A stretch of DNA of 64,000 nt from contig DHXU01000009.1 in the NCBI GenBank assembly GCA_002413835.1, forward strand, positions 163,244-227,243. The letters run 5' to 3'. Numbering within the stretch: the stretch's first letter is position 1; each line of letters begins with the position of its first letter. Origin of the DNA: Candidatus Saccharibacteria bacterium UBA5148. GTDB taxonomy: Bacteria; Patescibacteriota; Saccharimonadia; Saccharimonadales; UBA4665. The translations under genes and the position numbers were made by a program. This document shows positions 1-7,307 of this stretch, piece after piece. The notes under the pieces are model-generated. The model had not been told where the DNA came from. It saw only the letters and a list, made by a program, of their open reading frames with translations, and did not search any database.

Positions 1-52
1 ATACTATCGTACCACGACCACGCGTCCTGACACCAGGACGTAATGCTGATTA

Positions 53-81
53 ATTGACAAATGCATACTTAGTGCTAAAAT
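53..81 (+). promoter_or_regulatory. sigma70-type promoter
   Basis: TTGACA at 53-58 and TAAAAT at 76-81 are separated by 16 bases, with TGC just before the -10 hexamer (extended -10). It matches the -35-containing promoters at 15971, 19366 and 24548(-). No long gene follows, only a 47-codon frame and the hairpin at 164-202, so it may drive a short RNA or peptide. Confidence 0.5.
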
Positions 82-89
82 AAGTTCCT

Positions 90-233
90 ATGTCTGGACG
101 TAATAAACCTCCTAAGCACCGAAGCCGGCCGCTAGAACTAAAACTTCCTGGCTCGATCGTGACCAATCAACAAGCCCGCCGTTATGGCGGGCTTGTTGAT
201 TGCCATGTATTAATATTTACCACACAAATATAA
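90..233 (+). CDS. Possible 47-residue basic peptide or small RNA
   Basis: An ATG lies 8 bases after the TAAAAT box at 76-81, the leaderless spacing used elsewhere in the window, and opens a frame of 47 codons ending in TAA. The N-terminal half is rich in Arg, Lys and Pro (MSGRNKPPKHRSRP), with no membrane segment. The hairpin at 164-202 lies inside the frame, so the alternative reading is a noncoding transcript of about 115 bases ending at that hairpin. I do not recognise the peptide. The promoter is better supported than the protein. Confidence 0.25.
   Translation: MSGRNKPPKHRSRPLELKLPGSIVTNQQARRYGGLVDCHVLIFTTQI
164..202. terminator. Hairpin, likely bidirectional terminator
   Basis: A perfect 17-bp stem (164-180 with 186-202) closes a 5-base loop. 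It lies 35 bases beyond the stop of the minus-strand gene ending at 237 and downstream of the plus-strand promoter at 53. No clear T-run follows on either strand. Confidence 0.6.
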
Positions 234-236
234 CTA

Positions 237-806
237 TTACCCAACCCCTCTCGGCAAACCATGCTCCACGAAGTTCTCACCGGCAGTCGACAACTTAATA
301 TCGTCAAAAGAACTGGTATCGAGCCAGTTCTTGCGGCTCGAGGTATCGGCCAGGCTCTGTTTGAGGGCGTTGGGGTACTTGATGTTGACGAACTTGTAGC
401 AGGTATAGATGTGGTTGACACTGATCCGGCTGACTTGGGCGATCTGCTGAAGGTAATACACGAAGACGACATTGGACTCCATAGCTGTCAGCGGCGATTT
501 GGCGGCATAGAAGTCCGCCAGGCTGAAATCGTTGCCCTCCTCTGATAAATCGATATCTTTGACAAGAGACGGGCTGACCCCGGCTCGCTTCCGACCCGCC
601 GTCCGCAGCGGTTTGCTGACGGACGCAGCGTCCGGTGTCGTTTCGGCATCGATTGCTGGTGCCGACGAAGCAGCTTCGGCTGTGCCTCGTCCTGCCCGGA
701 CAGCCAATAATCGGTCTTTAAAATCATCATACACAGACCGGACGAAGCCCTCTTCGCCGTCAACCTCGAGCGTTCCGCTAAATAGATCAATTCGTAGCTT
801 TGTCAT
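237..806 (-). CDS. Conserved-looking hypothetical protein, possible DNA-binding C terminus
   Basis: This 189-residue protein begins with a short beta-rich segment (about residues 1-35, LRIDLFSGTLEVDGEEGFVR). A low-complexity Ala/Thr/Ser linker follows (about 40-75), then a helical C-terminal half. That half (about 100-185, around NVVFVYYLQQIAQVSRISVN and DIKLSTAGENFVEHG) has the rhythm of two helix-turn-helix-like units. I do not recognise a named family. The ATG at 806 is the only good start. A modular sensor-linker-wHTH layout is inference. Confidence 0.7.
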   Translation of the reverse strand: MTKLRIDLFSGTLEVDGEEGFVRSVYDDFKDRLLAVRAGRGTAEAASSAPAIDAETTPDAASVSKPLRTAGRKRAGVSPSLVKDIDLSEEGNDFSLADFYAAKSPLTAMESNVVFVYYLQQIAQVSRISVNHIYTCYKFVNIKYPNALKQSLADTSSRKNWLDTSSFDDIKLSTAGENFVEHGLPRGVG

Positions 807-975
807 ATACCCACATGTTTATCCCCAGCCTTCTAACAGATTAAGCTATCAGCTATCACTATGTAAAGACGCTTCTATTGTTTATTTTCGATAGACAAAC
901 CCACTTCTTGAAATATATTCTAATCAAAGAGAGCAGAATTCTGTTCCCACGCCCCTACAACGGCAGTATCTGACG

Positions 976-1761
976 TTACGCCATAGTCTCGAATGTCACC
1001 ACAACCGGATAGTGGTCGGTCAGAACGGTATTCAATACCCGGGACCCAAGAATCTCGATTCCCTTATACAGTATTCGGTCAGGCCGCTGACCATTTGGCA
1101 TCGTTGGTAAGACCGATGCCAGCTCCTCTAGTCCCATATTCGATAAATCTGGCATCAGCACGTCCGCCCGCTCATTGAGCCGCCCAAGATTAAGGTCGCC
1201 TTGCACAAGCAGCTGCGGGTGAGAATCAAGTAACTTCTGCTGGACATCGGCAAACAGGGGTTTGGCGGCATCCGAACCAGGGTCGACCTTAAATGGCTCA
1301 AAAGGAACTAGATGGAGCGTCTTTGTGGCAACTGACGCACCGTCAATATTTATCAGGCAGCTTGTGATGCCTTTGTCGTGGCTAGTCACGCTGCTGCCGT
1401 CTTTCCAGATGACCTCAAAGCGTGGATTAATAAATACTTGCGATGAATGCTCAGAGATGGGAAATTTTGAGATAATGCCCTGGCCGAGCCTTTGTCCGGC
1501 TTCAATGTGTGACTCTGAGAAAAAATCACTGACTGAGTACGCATATCCCAGCATTGCTGCAATCATTTCTACCTGGTTGTAGCCATCGCCGGCGTGCGCC
1601 TCCTGAAGGGTGATGATATCCGGATCCTCGGCGCGTAGCAGTTCTATTACTTTTCTCAGACCATCGAGGTTATACGATGCGGCTGCCAGCGGATCGGCAC
1701 CCTGTGCCCGGATCCTCCCTGCCCCAATGTTCCACTGTAAGGACTTAACCAATCTCGTCAT
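976..1761 (-). CDS. Endonuclease/exonuclease/phosphatase (EEP) family protein
   Basis: The 261-residue protein carries the EEP-fold motifs in order: an early Asn in QWNIG, the metal-binding Glu in TLQE (about 54), a His in LHLVPF, GDLNL, PDRILY and the terminal LTDHYPVV. These are the metal and catalytic positions of the DNase I/sphingomyelinase/AP-endonuclease superfamily. The substrate cannot be told; a cytoplasmic nuclease or phosphodiesterase is likeliest, since there is no signal peptide. TATAGT at 1768-1773 ends 6 bases before the ATG, so the message is probably leaderless. The alpha/beta hydrolase upstream is in the same orientation but has its own promoter. Confidence 0.85.
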   Translation of the reverse strand: MTRLVKSLQWNIGAGRIRAQGADPLAAASYNLDGLRKVIELLRAEDPDIITLQEAHAGDGYNQVEMIAAMLGYAYSVSDFFSESHIEAGQRLGQGIISKFPISEHSSQVFINPRFEVIWKDGSSVTSHDKGITSCLINIDGASVATKTLHLVPFEPFKVDPGSDAAKPLFADVQQKLLDSHPQLLVQGDLNLGRLNERADVLMPDLSNMGLEELASVLPTMPNGQRPDRILYKGIEILGSRVLNTVLTDHYPVVVTFETMA

Positions 1762-1793
1762 ATGATGACTATAGCAAATAGTTCGAGATTTGC

Positions 1794-2513
1794 TTAGCGC
1801 AACCAGTCGGCAATCTTCGCGTGGTACTCGTCCAGCTGCTGCGGCGTAATCGGGCTCTGTCCGACGCTGTGCGTGAAGTCTTCCGCTACAAAACTATCCG
1901 CCATGAACGCCGTTATGTAAGCGTCGGTCGTTTCCCTCGGTACCACTTCGTCATTCTCATGGACCACGACTAATGTGTGGCCCTCGAACTGGTCGGCACA
2001 TTCCAACATCGGATGCTGCTCCAGCTGAGCGGCATCCCGGCGGTAAGCGTCCATCGCCGTCCGGTAATCTTCCTGATCTTCTAAGCGTATAGCCCAGAGG
2101 TCGTAGAAGGTTTTGGGTTTATAAATTGCTGGCGCCCGCAGTATCAACTTATCGAACTGGCGAAACATCGATAGCTGTGCAGCCAGGAAACTGCCATAAC
2201 TTGATCCTGAGACGGATATTCGCGCCGATGGATAGGCGGCCTTGAGCCAATCAAAGGCGTTTACCACCTCGAGCAAGTGCTGGGCCGGACGTGTTTCAGC
2301 CAGCTCAAACGGACTGTCGCCGTGTCCACTGTAATCAATCACCAGCGCCGACATGCCGGTAGCTGCTACGAGCGCTTCGGTATAGTCCTTCTGCCGCGCC
2401 CGCGAGGAGGTATACCCGGGTAAGACCAGCAGAATGTCATTGGTGTCTTTGCCTTCATACCAGTCGGTGACTACCCCGTAGCCGCTACAGGCAATTTTCA
2501 GTGTTTTTGTCAT
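1794..2513 (-). CDS. Alpha/beta hydrolase
   Basis: The protein has 239 residues and a serine-hydrolase triad: nucleophile elbow GSSYG (Ser105), acid in VVVHENDEVVP (Asp188) and His215 in DFTHSVGQ. An early PGYTSSR segment probably forms the oxyanion hole and IDYSGHGDS matches the usual strand-4 motif. It is cytoplasmic. It resembles small esterase or lipase-like hydrolases acting on an unknown ester or amide. A TATGAT box at 2520-2525 ends 6 bases before the ATG, fitting leaderless transcription. Confidence 0.85.
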   Translation of the reverse strand: MTKTLKIACSGYGVVTDWYEGKDTNDILLVLPGYTSSRARQKDYTEALVAATGMSALVIDYSGHGDSPFELAETRPAQHLLEVVNAFDWLKAAYPSARISVSGSSYGSFLAAQLSMFRQFDKLILRAPAIYKPKTFYDLWAIRLEDQEDYRTAMDAYRRDAAQLEQHPMLECADQFEGHTLVVVHENDEVVPRETTDAYITAFMADSFVAEDFTHSVGQSPITPQQLDEYHAKIADWLR

Positions 2514-2536
2514 GGATTAATCATACCAAACAAAAA

Positions 2537-2917
2537 CTACGGGCGCAGGTTCCCTAATTCTTCGGCTTTCTGTTGGAATTCGGCATTTGCTTCAAGGCTG
2601 CGGTGAAAATCGGAGGTGTAATAGTCCTTGAGAATCTTTGACCATGATTGCTCGTGCGTGGCTATCTCTGGATTGGCCGCCAGACTCCGCGAAAAATGAT
2701 ACACGGGCTGCGGACACATATAGTAGGCGGCACTGCGGATATCAGCCTGAATCAGAGGCTCGGCAAATGGGTCGTCGGCCTGCCAGTCACCAACCGAAGC
2801 GACAATCGCTTCGTCCGGATATCCCAACTGAATACCAAAAGCGATGTGGTTAATATGTTCATCGTCAAAGTCTTTGAACTGGTCCTGTTTCCGCAGGCTG
2901 GACATCATTTCATGCAT
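2537..2917 (-). CDS. Hypothetical soluble protein
   Basis: This 126-residue acidic, mostly helical protein has no membrane segment. I do not recognise the family. A GAGGGA Shine-Dalgarno-like stretch precedes a cluster of starts (TTG 2920, ATG 2917, ATG 2908), so the exact N terminus is uncertain. It lies 23 bases upstream of the alpha/beta hydrolase on the same strand and may be partly co-transcribed, although that hydrolase has its own -10 box. Confidence 0.6.
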   Translation of the reverse strand: MHEMMSSLRKQDQFKDFDDEHINHIAFGIQLGYPDEAIVASVGDWQADDPFAEPLIQADIRSAAYYMCPQPVYHFSRSLAANPEIATHEQSWSKILKDYYTSDFHRSLEANAEFQQKAEELGNLRP

Positions 2918-2920
2918 CAA

Positions 2921-3174
2921 TCCCTCGAACGAAGTCTGTCGCAGTAGCGACTCAAGGACTGCACCATCAATAAGTTTCGTCCGGGCGATACTGTGCTAAG
3001 TCCGGGCTCGGAGATAACGTCAAACGACGCATAATTCTCTTTGGGCCGGGCCTCCTGGACACCGGTATCTGCGATTGTTAGGTTCCAGCTGCGCCGTAAA
3101 ACTTTCAAGGATGTATCTATTTCCTGATTCCATTGTTCGAGAAGACCTCTGTTGTCGTCATCCCTATATAAATT
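2921..3174. other. Intergenic stretch, no supported gene
   Basis: The stretch has a 63-codon minus-strand frame (2917-3108) that touches the next gene. It shows no Shine-Dalgarno site, no domain-like pattern and no promoter, so I do not call it. Nothing else stands out. Confidence 0.5.
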
Positions 3175-3774
3175 TTAGGGGAGTCTTAGATCGTGCTTGA
3201 CTACAAAGGTAGCCAGGAGTCCCATGTACTCAGGGGTTTGATAAGGATTTTGGTTTTCGTCATAGCGGCTGAGTTGACGGTGCGGTCTGTACGGCAATGG
3301 CTGGAAGGAGCCGTGTTCTTCAACCACTTCTTCTGGCGATGGGTCATGGTCAATTCCACATTCAAATTCACCAAGAACACCTTCGCTACTGAGCATGACT
3401 CCGGATAGTTTTGCAGGTGACCCGATGGTAGCAGGACCTTCATCGGCCATATATGTTTGCAGAGTAGAGGCATTCCACAATGTGTAGAGCCTCCATCCCT
3501 CATCCGCCTGCCATATTTTCTTAAAAAATCTCTCCGTGGTGTAGCCCGTAGTTAACCTAATGTCAGGCCGCATTGCAGTAGCTGCTTGAGCGATTGTCTT
3601 AGCAACTACTAAAGTTTTTTTCCAGTGATTGACTCTCTGCTGCTCCAGATGCCTTAAATACGCATCATAATTATCCATAGCAGCATCACCCTCGCGTGTA
3701 GATCGTTCGATCTCATCCTGCCGAGCACGCTCCCTAGCCAGTAGTTCTTCAAAGTCGGGTAGATCTTCTGACAT
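3175..3774 (-). CDS. Hypothetical protein with N-terminal coiled coil
   Basis: The 199-residue protein starts with a strongly charged helical segment (about residues 1-50) typical of a short coiled coil. A mixed alpha/beta part follows, containing TTERFFKKIW and WRLYTLWNAS. No signal peptide or membrane span is seen. AAGGAG lies 8 bases before the ATG, supporting the start at 3774. It belongs to a local AT-richer patch with the DUF4352-like gene next door, which suggests accessory DNA. Function unknown. Confidence 0.65.
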   Translation of the reverse strand: MSEDLPDFEELLARERARQDEIERSTREGDAAMDNYDAYLRHLEQQRVNHWKKTLVVAKTIAQAATAMRPDIRLTTGYTTERFFKKIWQADEGWRLYTLWNASTLQTYMADEGPATIGSPAKLSGVMLSSEGVLGEFECGIDHDPSPEEVVEEHGSFQPLPYRPHRQLSRYDENQNPYQTPEYMGLLATFVVKHDLRLP

Positions 3775-4126
3775 GACTAGCTGCTCCTTAGCCCTATGAT
3801 TTCCGGGGTTCGCTTAAGAAATCTGTACGCATACAATAACATAAAGACCGAACCGCCGCGTCAGTCCAAACTCTTTTCGGATACAAAAACAAAAGCCCCA
3901 CTTGCGTGAGGCATTTGTTTTGGTGTACCTTCCCGTTTCGGCTTGGAACCGCCTCAAGAGTGAATTGCTACGTTGGCACGAAACATTTGAAGTATCACCT
4001 CTGCCAAGCCTAGCAGAGTAACTACCGTACTGGATTAGAACTAGAACATTGTTAATTAGGTAACACTTGCAAGTTGTGTACTTACAGTCGCATAATAAAA
4101 ACAAAGCCAATAAACTGAGGAGAGTT
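3775..4126. other. Intergenic region with terminator and tRNA-like 3' end
   Basis: The sequence 3895-3912 forms an imperfect hairpin flanked by A- and T-rich arms, a plausible bidirectional terminator. It directly abuts TTGGTGTACC (3920-3929), the same 10 bases that form the 3' end of tRNA-Arg plus CCA at 5451-5460. The terminator-beside-CCA layout is also the same as at tRNA-Arg. No full tRNA folds here, so this looks like a tRNA 3' remnant. The rest (3930-4110) shows no gene. Confidence 0.4.
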
Positions 4127-4771
4127 ATGAAGAAGTGCAAATCTTGCCAAACTAATATAGACGATAAGGCTAAGAAGTGTCCGAACTGTAAAACAGACCA
4201 ACGGAACTGGTTTGTACGGCATAAAATCTTAACATCTATCCTAGCAATCATCGTTTTGGTTATTATTGGCTCTGCCCTCGGTAGTAGTAAAGACAGCAAA
4301 AACGGCAGTACGGCTACTGGCGGAAGCTCAAACAGCCAAGCAAAAACATATCGTTTCAATGAACGAGCGGACAAGCAGACCAAAGATGTAGAGATAGTGG
4401 CAGGAGAGAGCGGTACTGTAGACGGACGCAAGCTAACAGTTGTATCTGTTGAACGGAAAGCATCGCTAGGGGCATACCAAGACGCACCCTCCGGAAAAAT
4501 ATATGTAGTAGCAAGCGTTACAATTGAAAACACAAGCGATAAAACGCAAACATATAATGTTTTTGACTTTAGAATTCAAACAGCTAGTGGTCAGGTTATT
4601 GACCCTACTATAATGGGGGATAATTCTCTAAACTCTGGCGACCTAGTAAAGGGCGGAAAAGTTAGTGGTAATGTTACTTTTGAAGCACCTGTTGAAACAG
4701 CTAGCCAGTACATAATCTACAAGCCTAATTCAGCTATATCTGACAGAGTTATCGTAGAAGTTAAACAGTAA
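4127..4771 (+). CDS. Zinc-ribbon, membrane-anchored DUF4352-like protein
   Basis: The protein has 214 residues. Residues 1-25 hold a CxxC...CxxC zinc ribbon (CKSC and CPNC), about 30-52 are a membrane span (ILTSILAIIVLVIIG), then comes a Ser/Gly linker. About 90-210 form an Ig-like domain of the DUF4352 type, with the recurrent KIYVVASVTIENTSD and VSGNVTFEAP patterns. In that family the domain is extracytoplasmic, with the ribbon inside the cell. The start at 4127 is set by TGAGGAGAG just upstream. Codon use is AT-rich compared with nearby genes, hinting at acquisition. Confidence 0.8.
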   Translation: MKKCKSCQTNIDDKAKKCPNCKTDQRNWFVRHKILTSILAIIVLVIIGSALGSSKDSKNGSTATGGSSNSQAKTYRFNERADKQTKDVEIVAGESGTVDGRKLTVVSVERKASLGAYQDAPSGKIYVVASVTIENTSDKTQTYNVFDFRIQTASGQVIDPTIMGDNSLNSGDLVKGGKVSGNVTFEAPVETASQYIIYKPNSAISDRVIVEVKQ

Positions 4772-4773
4772 AA

Positions 4774-4807
4774 CATATACGCCCTCTAGGTTATGAGGGC
4801 GTATATG
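4774..4807 (+). terminator. Hairpin terminator
   Basis: A perfect 13-bp stem (4774-4786 with 4795-4807) has an 8-base loop and starts 3 bases after the stop of the DUF4352-like gene. There is no T-run on the plus strand. Confidence 0.6.
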
Positions 4808-4938
4808 GGGTCGCCTCAGAAAACGGTAATTTGAGCACGTTAAGGCATCGGAAATGGGTGTACCGTAGTGGACGAAGTTGTAACCTTGGTTCGCGTACAG
4901 TAACGATGCTGGTTCTATAGGCAGATGTGTGTCGTTCG

Positions 4939-5232
4939 TCAGCGAGCAGCAAATGCGGATTCCAAGGAATCAATTGTCTTATCCCAGGTTGGTTCTGCGG
5001 CCACTGGTAAGAACGCCTGGTCTGTCAGCACTACAATGTCAGGTACGTCCAACTGTTTCTTGTCAAATGCCTTCACGGGTACGGTACATTCGAAATATGG
5101 TAGCGACAAATTATTGTCTACCCAAAGCTCAACCAGGTGACCCCGTTTGGCGAGCCTGTTCGCATGTTCGAGTATCACCCGGACACCCCCAACTACGTGA
5201 CTTATATCGTTAACAACATACACGATGTGCAT
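4939..5232 (-). pseudogene. Truncated group-1 glycosyltransferase (N-terminal fragment)
   Basis: The 97-residue frame begins like a GT4-type enzyme: a first strand (MHIVYVVNDISHVVGGVRV), then EHANRLAKRGHLVELWV, which fits the Rossmann N-terminal domain. It stops after about a quarter of the usual 350-400 residues, and no GT4 C-terminal domain follows on that strand. This is most simply a decayed gene next to tRNA-derived repeats. A short functional protein is possible but less likely. Confidence 0.65.
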
Positions 5233-5412
5233 CTGAGTGCTCCCTATCTGTTAGGGCAAGATAACATGAATGGAGCGGCATGCATAGGGCTGCTACATAT
5301 GTCGTGAGGGGCGGTCTGGACGCTGCCGACAGGATAGCGCACGTTAATCTATGCGCCGTGCTTCGCCGGGCATTAGACTAACGACCGAACGTTCGAATAA
5401 TCCTTAACGAGA

Positions 5413-5454
5413 CCAAATTAAAAGCACCACGGCGAGGTGGTGCTTTTAATTTGG
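5413..5454 (-). terminator. Terminator of tRNA-Arg
   Basis: A perfect 18-bp stem (5413-5430 with 5437-5454) starts within the CCA end of the tRNA. Its A/T-rich base gives a run of T on the minus strand. It ends the tRNA transcript almost immediately after the mature 3' end. Confidence 0.75.
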
Positions 5455-5528
5455 TGTACCCGACAGGATTCGAACCTACGACCTTCGGCTCCGCAAGCCG
5501 ACGCTCTATCCAGCTGAGCTACGGGTAC
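5452..5528 (-). tRNA. tRNA-Arg (anticodon GCG), CCA encoded
   Basis: All arms fold: acceptor 5522-5528 with 5456-5462, D arm with A20, anticodon stem TCGGC/GCCGA around loop TTGCGGA, T loop TTCGAAT, discriminator A, then encoded CCA (5452-5454). The anticodon is GCG, complement of 5492-5494. C35 and A20 are the classical arginine identity elements. Most bacteria read CGU/CGC/CGA with an A34 tRNA converted to inosine by TadA; here G34 would read CGC and CGU directly. Confidence 0.9.
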
Positions 5529-5577
5529 TCATCTTATGAACTGTGAAAGCCTCGGTATATGCTGTAGCTATTTGTCA

Positions 5578-5640
5578 GGCTGGATAGAGCGCTACGCTTG
5601 TATGAAAGCGGCTACGCCGGGCCAGCTGAGCTACGGGTAC
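5578..5640. repeat. Scrambled partial copies of tRNA-Arg
   Basis: 5622-5640 repeats exactly the 19 bases at 5510-5528, the 5' end of tRNA-Arg in the same orientation. Bases 5580-5592 repeat 13 bases of its D arm in the opposite orientation. No intact tRNA can be folded. This is tRNA-derived debris just upstream of the tRNA gene. Confidence 0.75.
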
Positions 5641-5770
5641 ACAACGGATTTTTACAGTAACAGAGGTAATCCTATCACAAACGACGGACAATTACTAGAC
5701 CGCAGCCGCGTATTCCTGGCAACGCCAGATTACATATACAAAATTCGAAAGTGTTGTACAATTGATGCAA

Positions 5771-6970
5771 ATGGATTCTTCTCTACAGCCGCTCATTGAC
5801 TATATTCAGTCACACAAGGCACACGGTACTCACGAAGATAAGATGTGGGTTGATTTGCTGAATGCGAACTGGCCCTATGACCACATTCAGAGGGCTTTTG
5901 ATATTGTCGATGGACCAAAGGACACGCAGCCGGCGCAGCCGCTCCCTGTTGCCGGGCAGAATCCAGCAGCACAGCAGCCGTATCAGAACCCACTAAGTCA
6001 GAATTCGCAGCCACCAAATTCTCTGTACAGCCCGCCTGCGACGCAGCCGGTACAGCCGGCAGAGACATCTGCAGTAGCATCCGAGAGTCACACTGCTATT
6101 CCCTCCGATGTCAGCGCCACACCTAAGGACAGCCGCCAGAAGTTCACCATCCGGGCCGCCGTCAAGGACGTCTACCGCGGTATCAAGGTCAATTGGCAGA
6201 CATTCCTGGGTTGCGTCGGCATCATGGTTGTATTATCGGTTGTACTGCTGATAATTTCGGCGCTGATTATTGGAGCTATAATCCAGGCGTCCGGCGGCTC
6301 GGCTATCAGGCTGCTGTCAGGAAATATATTCGTACTGATCGGGCTATACCTTTTCGTTCTCGTCATAACCAGCGCGGTCAGTACTGTCATGGTCAGTATG
6401 ATTGCCCTGACGCTCCGTGACGGCCTCGATGGTCACCGGGGCAATATCATGTCAACGACGAAAACAGCCCTACGGGCCACCATCAGATTGATGCTTACCA
6501 ATGCGCTGTTTGCTGTCGTGGCGGTCGGGCCGTACATTCTGGTCTCGCTTGTCAGTTTCGGACTTGTATTCAGTGCTTCCTCGTTCGGTTTAGGCGGCCG
6601 GTCTGGAAATATAAGCATCCTGCTGTTCGGCCTACTGTTCATGCTCGCCGCAGCCGTCTGGATCATCTTTGCCCTGCTGCGCTTTGCGCTAGCCAGTTAC
6701 GTCGCTCTGTTCGAGCCGAAGCTGCCTATTCCCCAGACACTCGGCCGGAGTAAGCACCTGCTGCTCAAGGGCGGCCAGTGGTTTCTGATAAAGGGATTCT
6801 TCGCGGTCCTCGCAGTCGCCATACTCGTAGCTTTGATAACTGGCTTTTCATTCAAGGAAATGCAAACCACGAGTAACGTCTTCATCACAATCTTCAGCTA
6901 TGTAATCAACTTCATAACGTACGGCGTTCTCTACGCTCTCTACCGCAATCGGGTTGCCGTCAGAGGCTGA
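5771..6970 (+). CDS. Multi-pass membrane protein with Pro/Gln-rich N-terminal arm
   Basis: The 399-residue protein has a small helical N-terminal segment (about 1-45), a Pro/Gln/Ala-rich linker to about 125, and then about six membrane spans (GIMVVLSVVLLIISALIIG, LIGLYLFVLVITSAVSTVMV and others). The TM half has the look of the GPDPase-membrane/YciC-like families, often of unknown function. TACAAT at 5757-5762 ends 8 bases before the ATG at 5771, so I prefer this start to the ATG at 5765. tRNA-Ser follows 37 bases downstream. Confidence 0.75.
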   Translation: MDSSLQPLIDYIQSHKAHGTHEDKMWVDLLNANWPYDHIQRAFDIVDGPKDTQPAQPLPVAGQNPAAQQPYQNPLSQNSQPPNSLYSPPATQPVQPAETSAVASESHTAIPSDVSATPKDSRQKFTIRAAVKDVYRGIKVNWQTFLGCVGIMVVLSVVLLIISALIIGAIIQASGGSAIRLLSGNIFVLIGLYLFVLVITSAVSTVMVSMIALTLRDGLDGHRGNIMSTTKTALRATIRLMLTNALFAVVAVGPYILVSLVSFGLVFSASSFGLGGRSGNISILLFGLLFMLAAAVWIIFALLRFALASYVALFEPKLPIPQTLGRSKHLLLKGGQWFLIKGFFAVLAVAILVALITGFSFKEMQTTSNVFITIFSYVINFITYGVLYALYRNRVAVRG

Positions 6971-7007
6971 TACAGTATAGTATTGTAGAGGTTATGACAC
7001 GGCATCT

Positions 7008-7099
7008 GGAGAGGTCGCATAGTTCGGTCTAGTGCGCTACACTCGAAATGTAGTATGGGTGCAAATCCATCGAGGGTTCGAATCCCTCCCTCTCCGCCA
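7008..7099 (+). tRNA. tRNA-Ser (anticodon CGA), CCA encoded
   Basis: Acceptor GGAGAGG pairs with CCTCTCC, and the D stem is GCAT/GTGC. The anticodon stem CTACA/TGTAG holds loop CTCGAAA, with anticodon CGA at 7044-7046. A long class II variable arm (about 18 bases) precedes T arm GAGGG-TTCGAAT-CCCTC, discriminator G and CCA at 7097-7099. It reads the serine codon UCG. Confidence 0.95.
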
Positions 7100-7294
7100 A
7101 GAATAAAGTTCGGATCCGACCCGTTCCGCCGCTTGTGTTGGCCAGCGTTAAAAAATTGAGTTTCGACCCTTAACCAAAGAGAAAGATGTAAAAAAAGTTT
7201 ACCTTAGTCACGAGCTTGCCGCTTAAGCGATAACTCGCAGCGCTGCCCCAATGTTAATCCAAATTAATCCGGCGGGCTCGTTTGGCTAATGTAG

Positions 7295-7300
7295 TATATT
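7295..7300 (+). promoter_or_regulatory. -10 box of the aminotransferase/PEP carboxylase pair
   Basis: TATATT ends 7 bases before the ATG at 7308, so transcription would begin at or next to the start codon. Confidence 0.55.
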
Positions 7301-7307
7301 GGTTCAT

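Noticed and set aside
2917..3108. 63-codon minus-strand frame touching the next gene
   Set aside because: No ribosome site, promoter or protein-like pattern.
3920..4012. Full tRNA on the minus strand ending at the CCA-like 3923
   Set aside because: No matching 5' acceptor strand and no proper T loop; only the 3' end resembles a tRNA.
3814..4533. 239-codon minus-strand frame over the DUF4352-like gene
   Set aside because: The plus-strand gene has a zinc ribbon, span, domain pattern and Shine-Dalgarno site; the minus frame has none.
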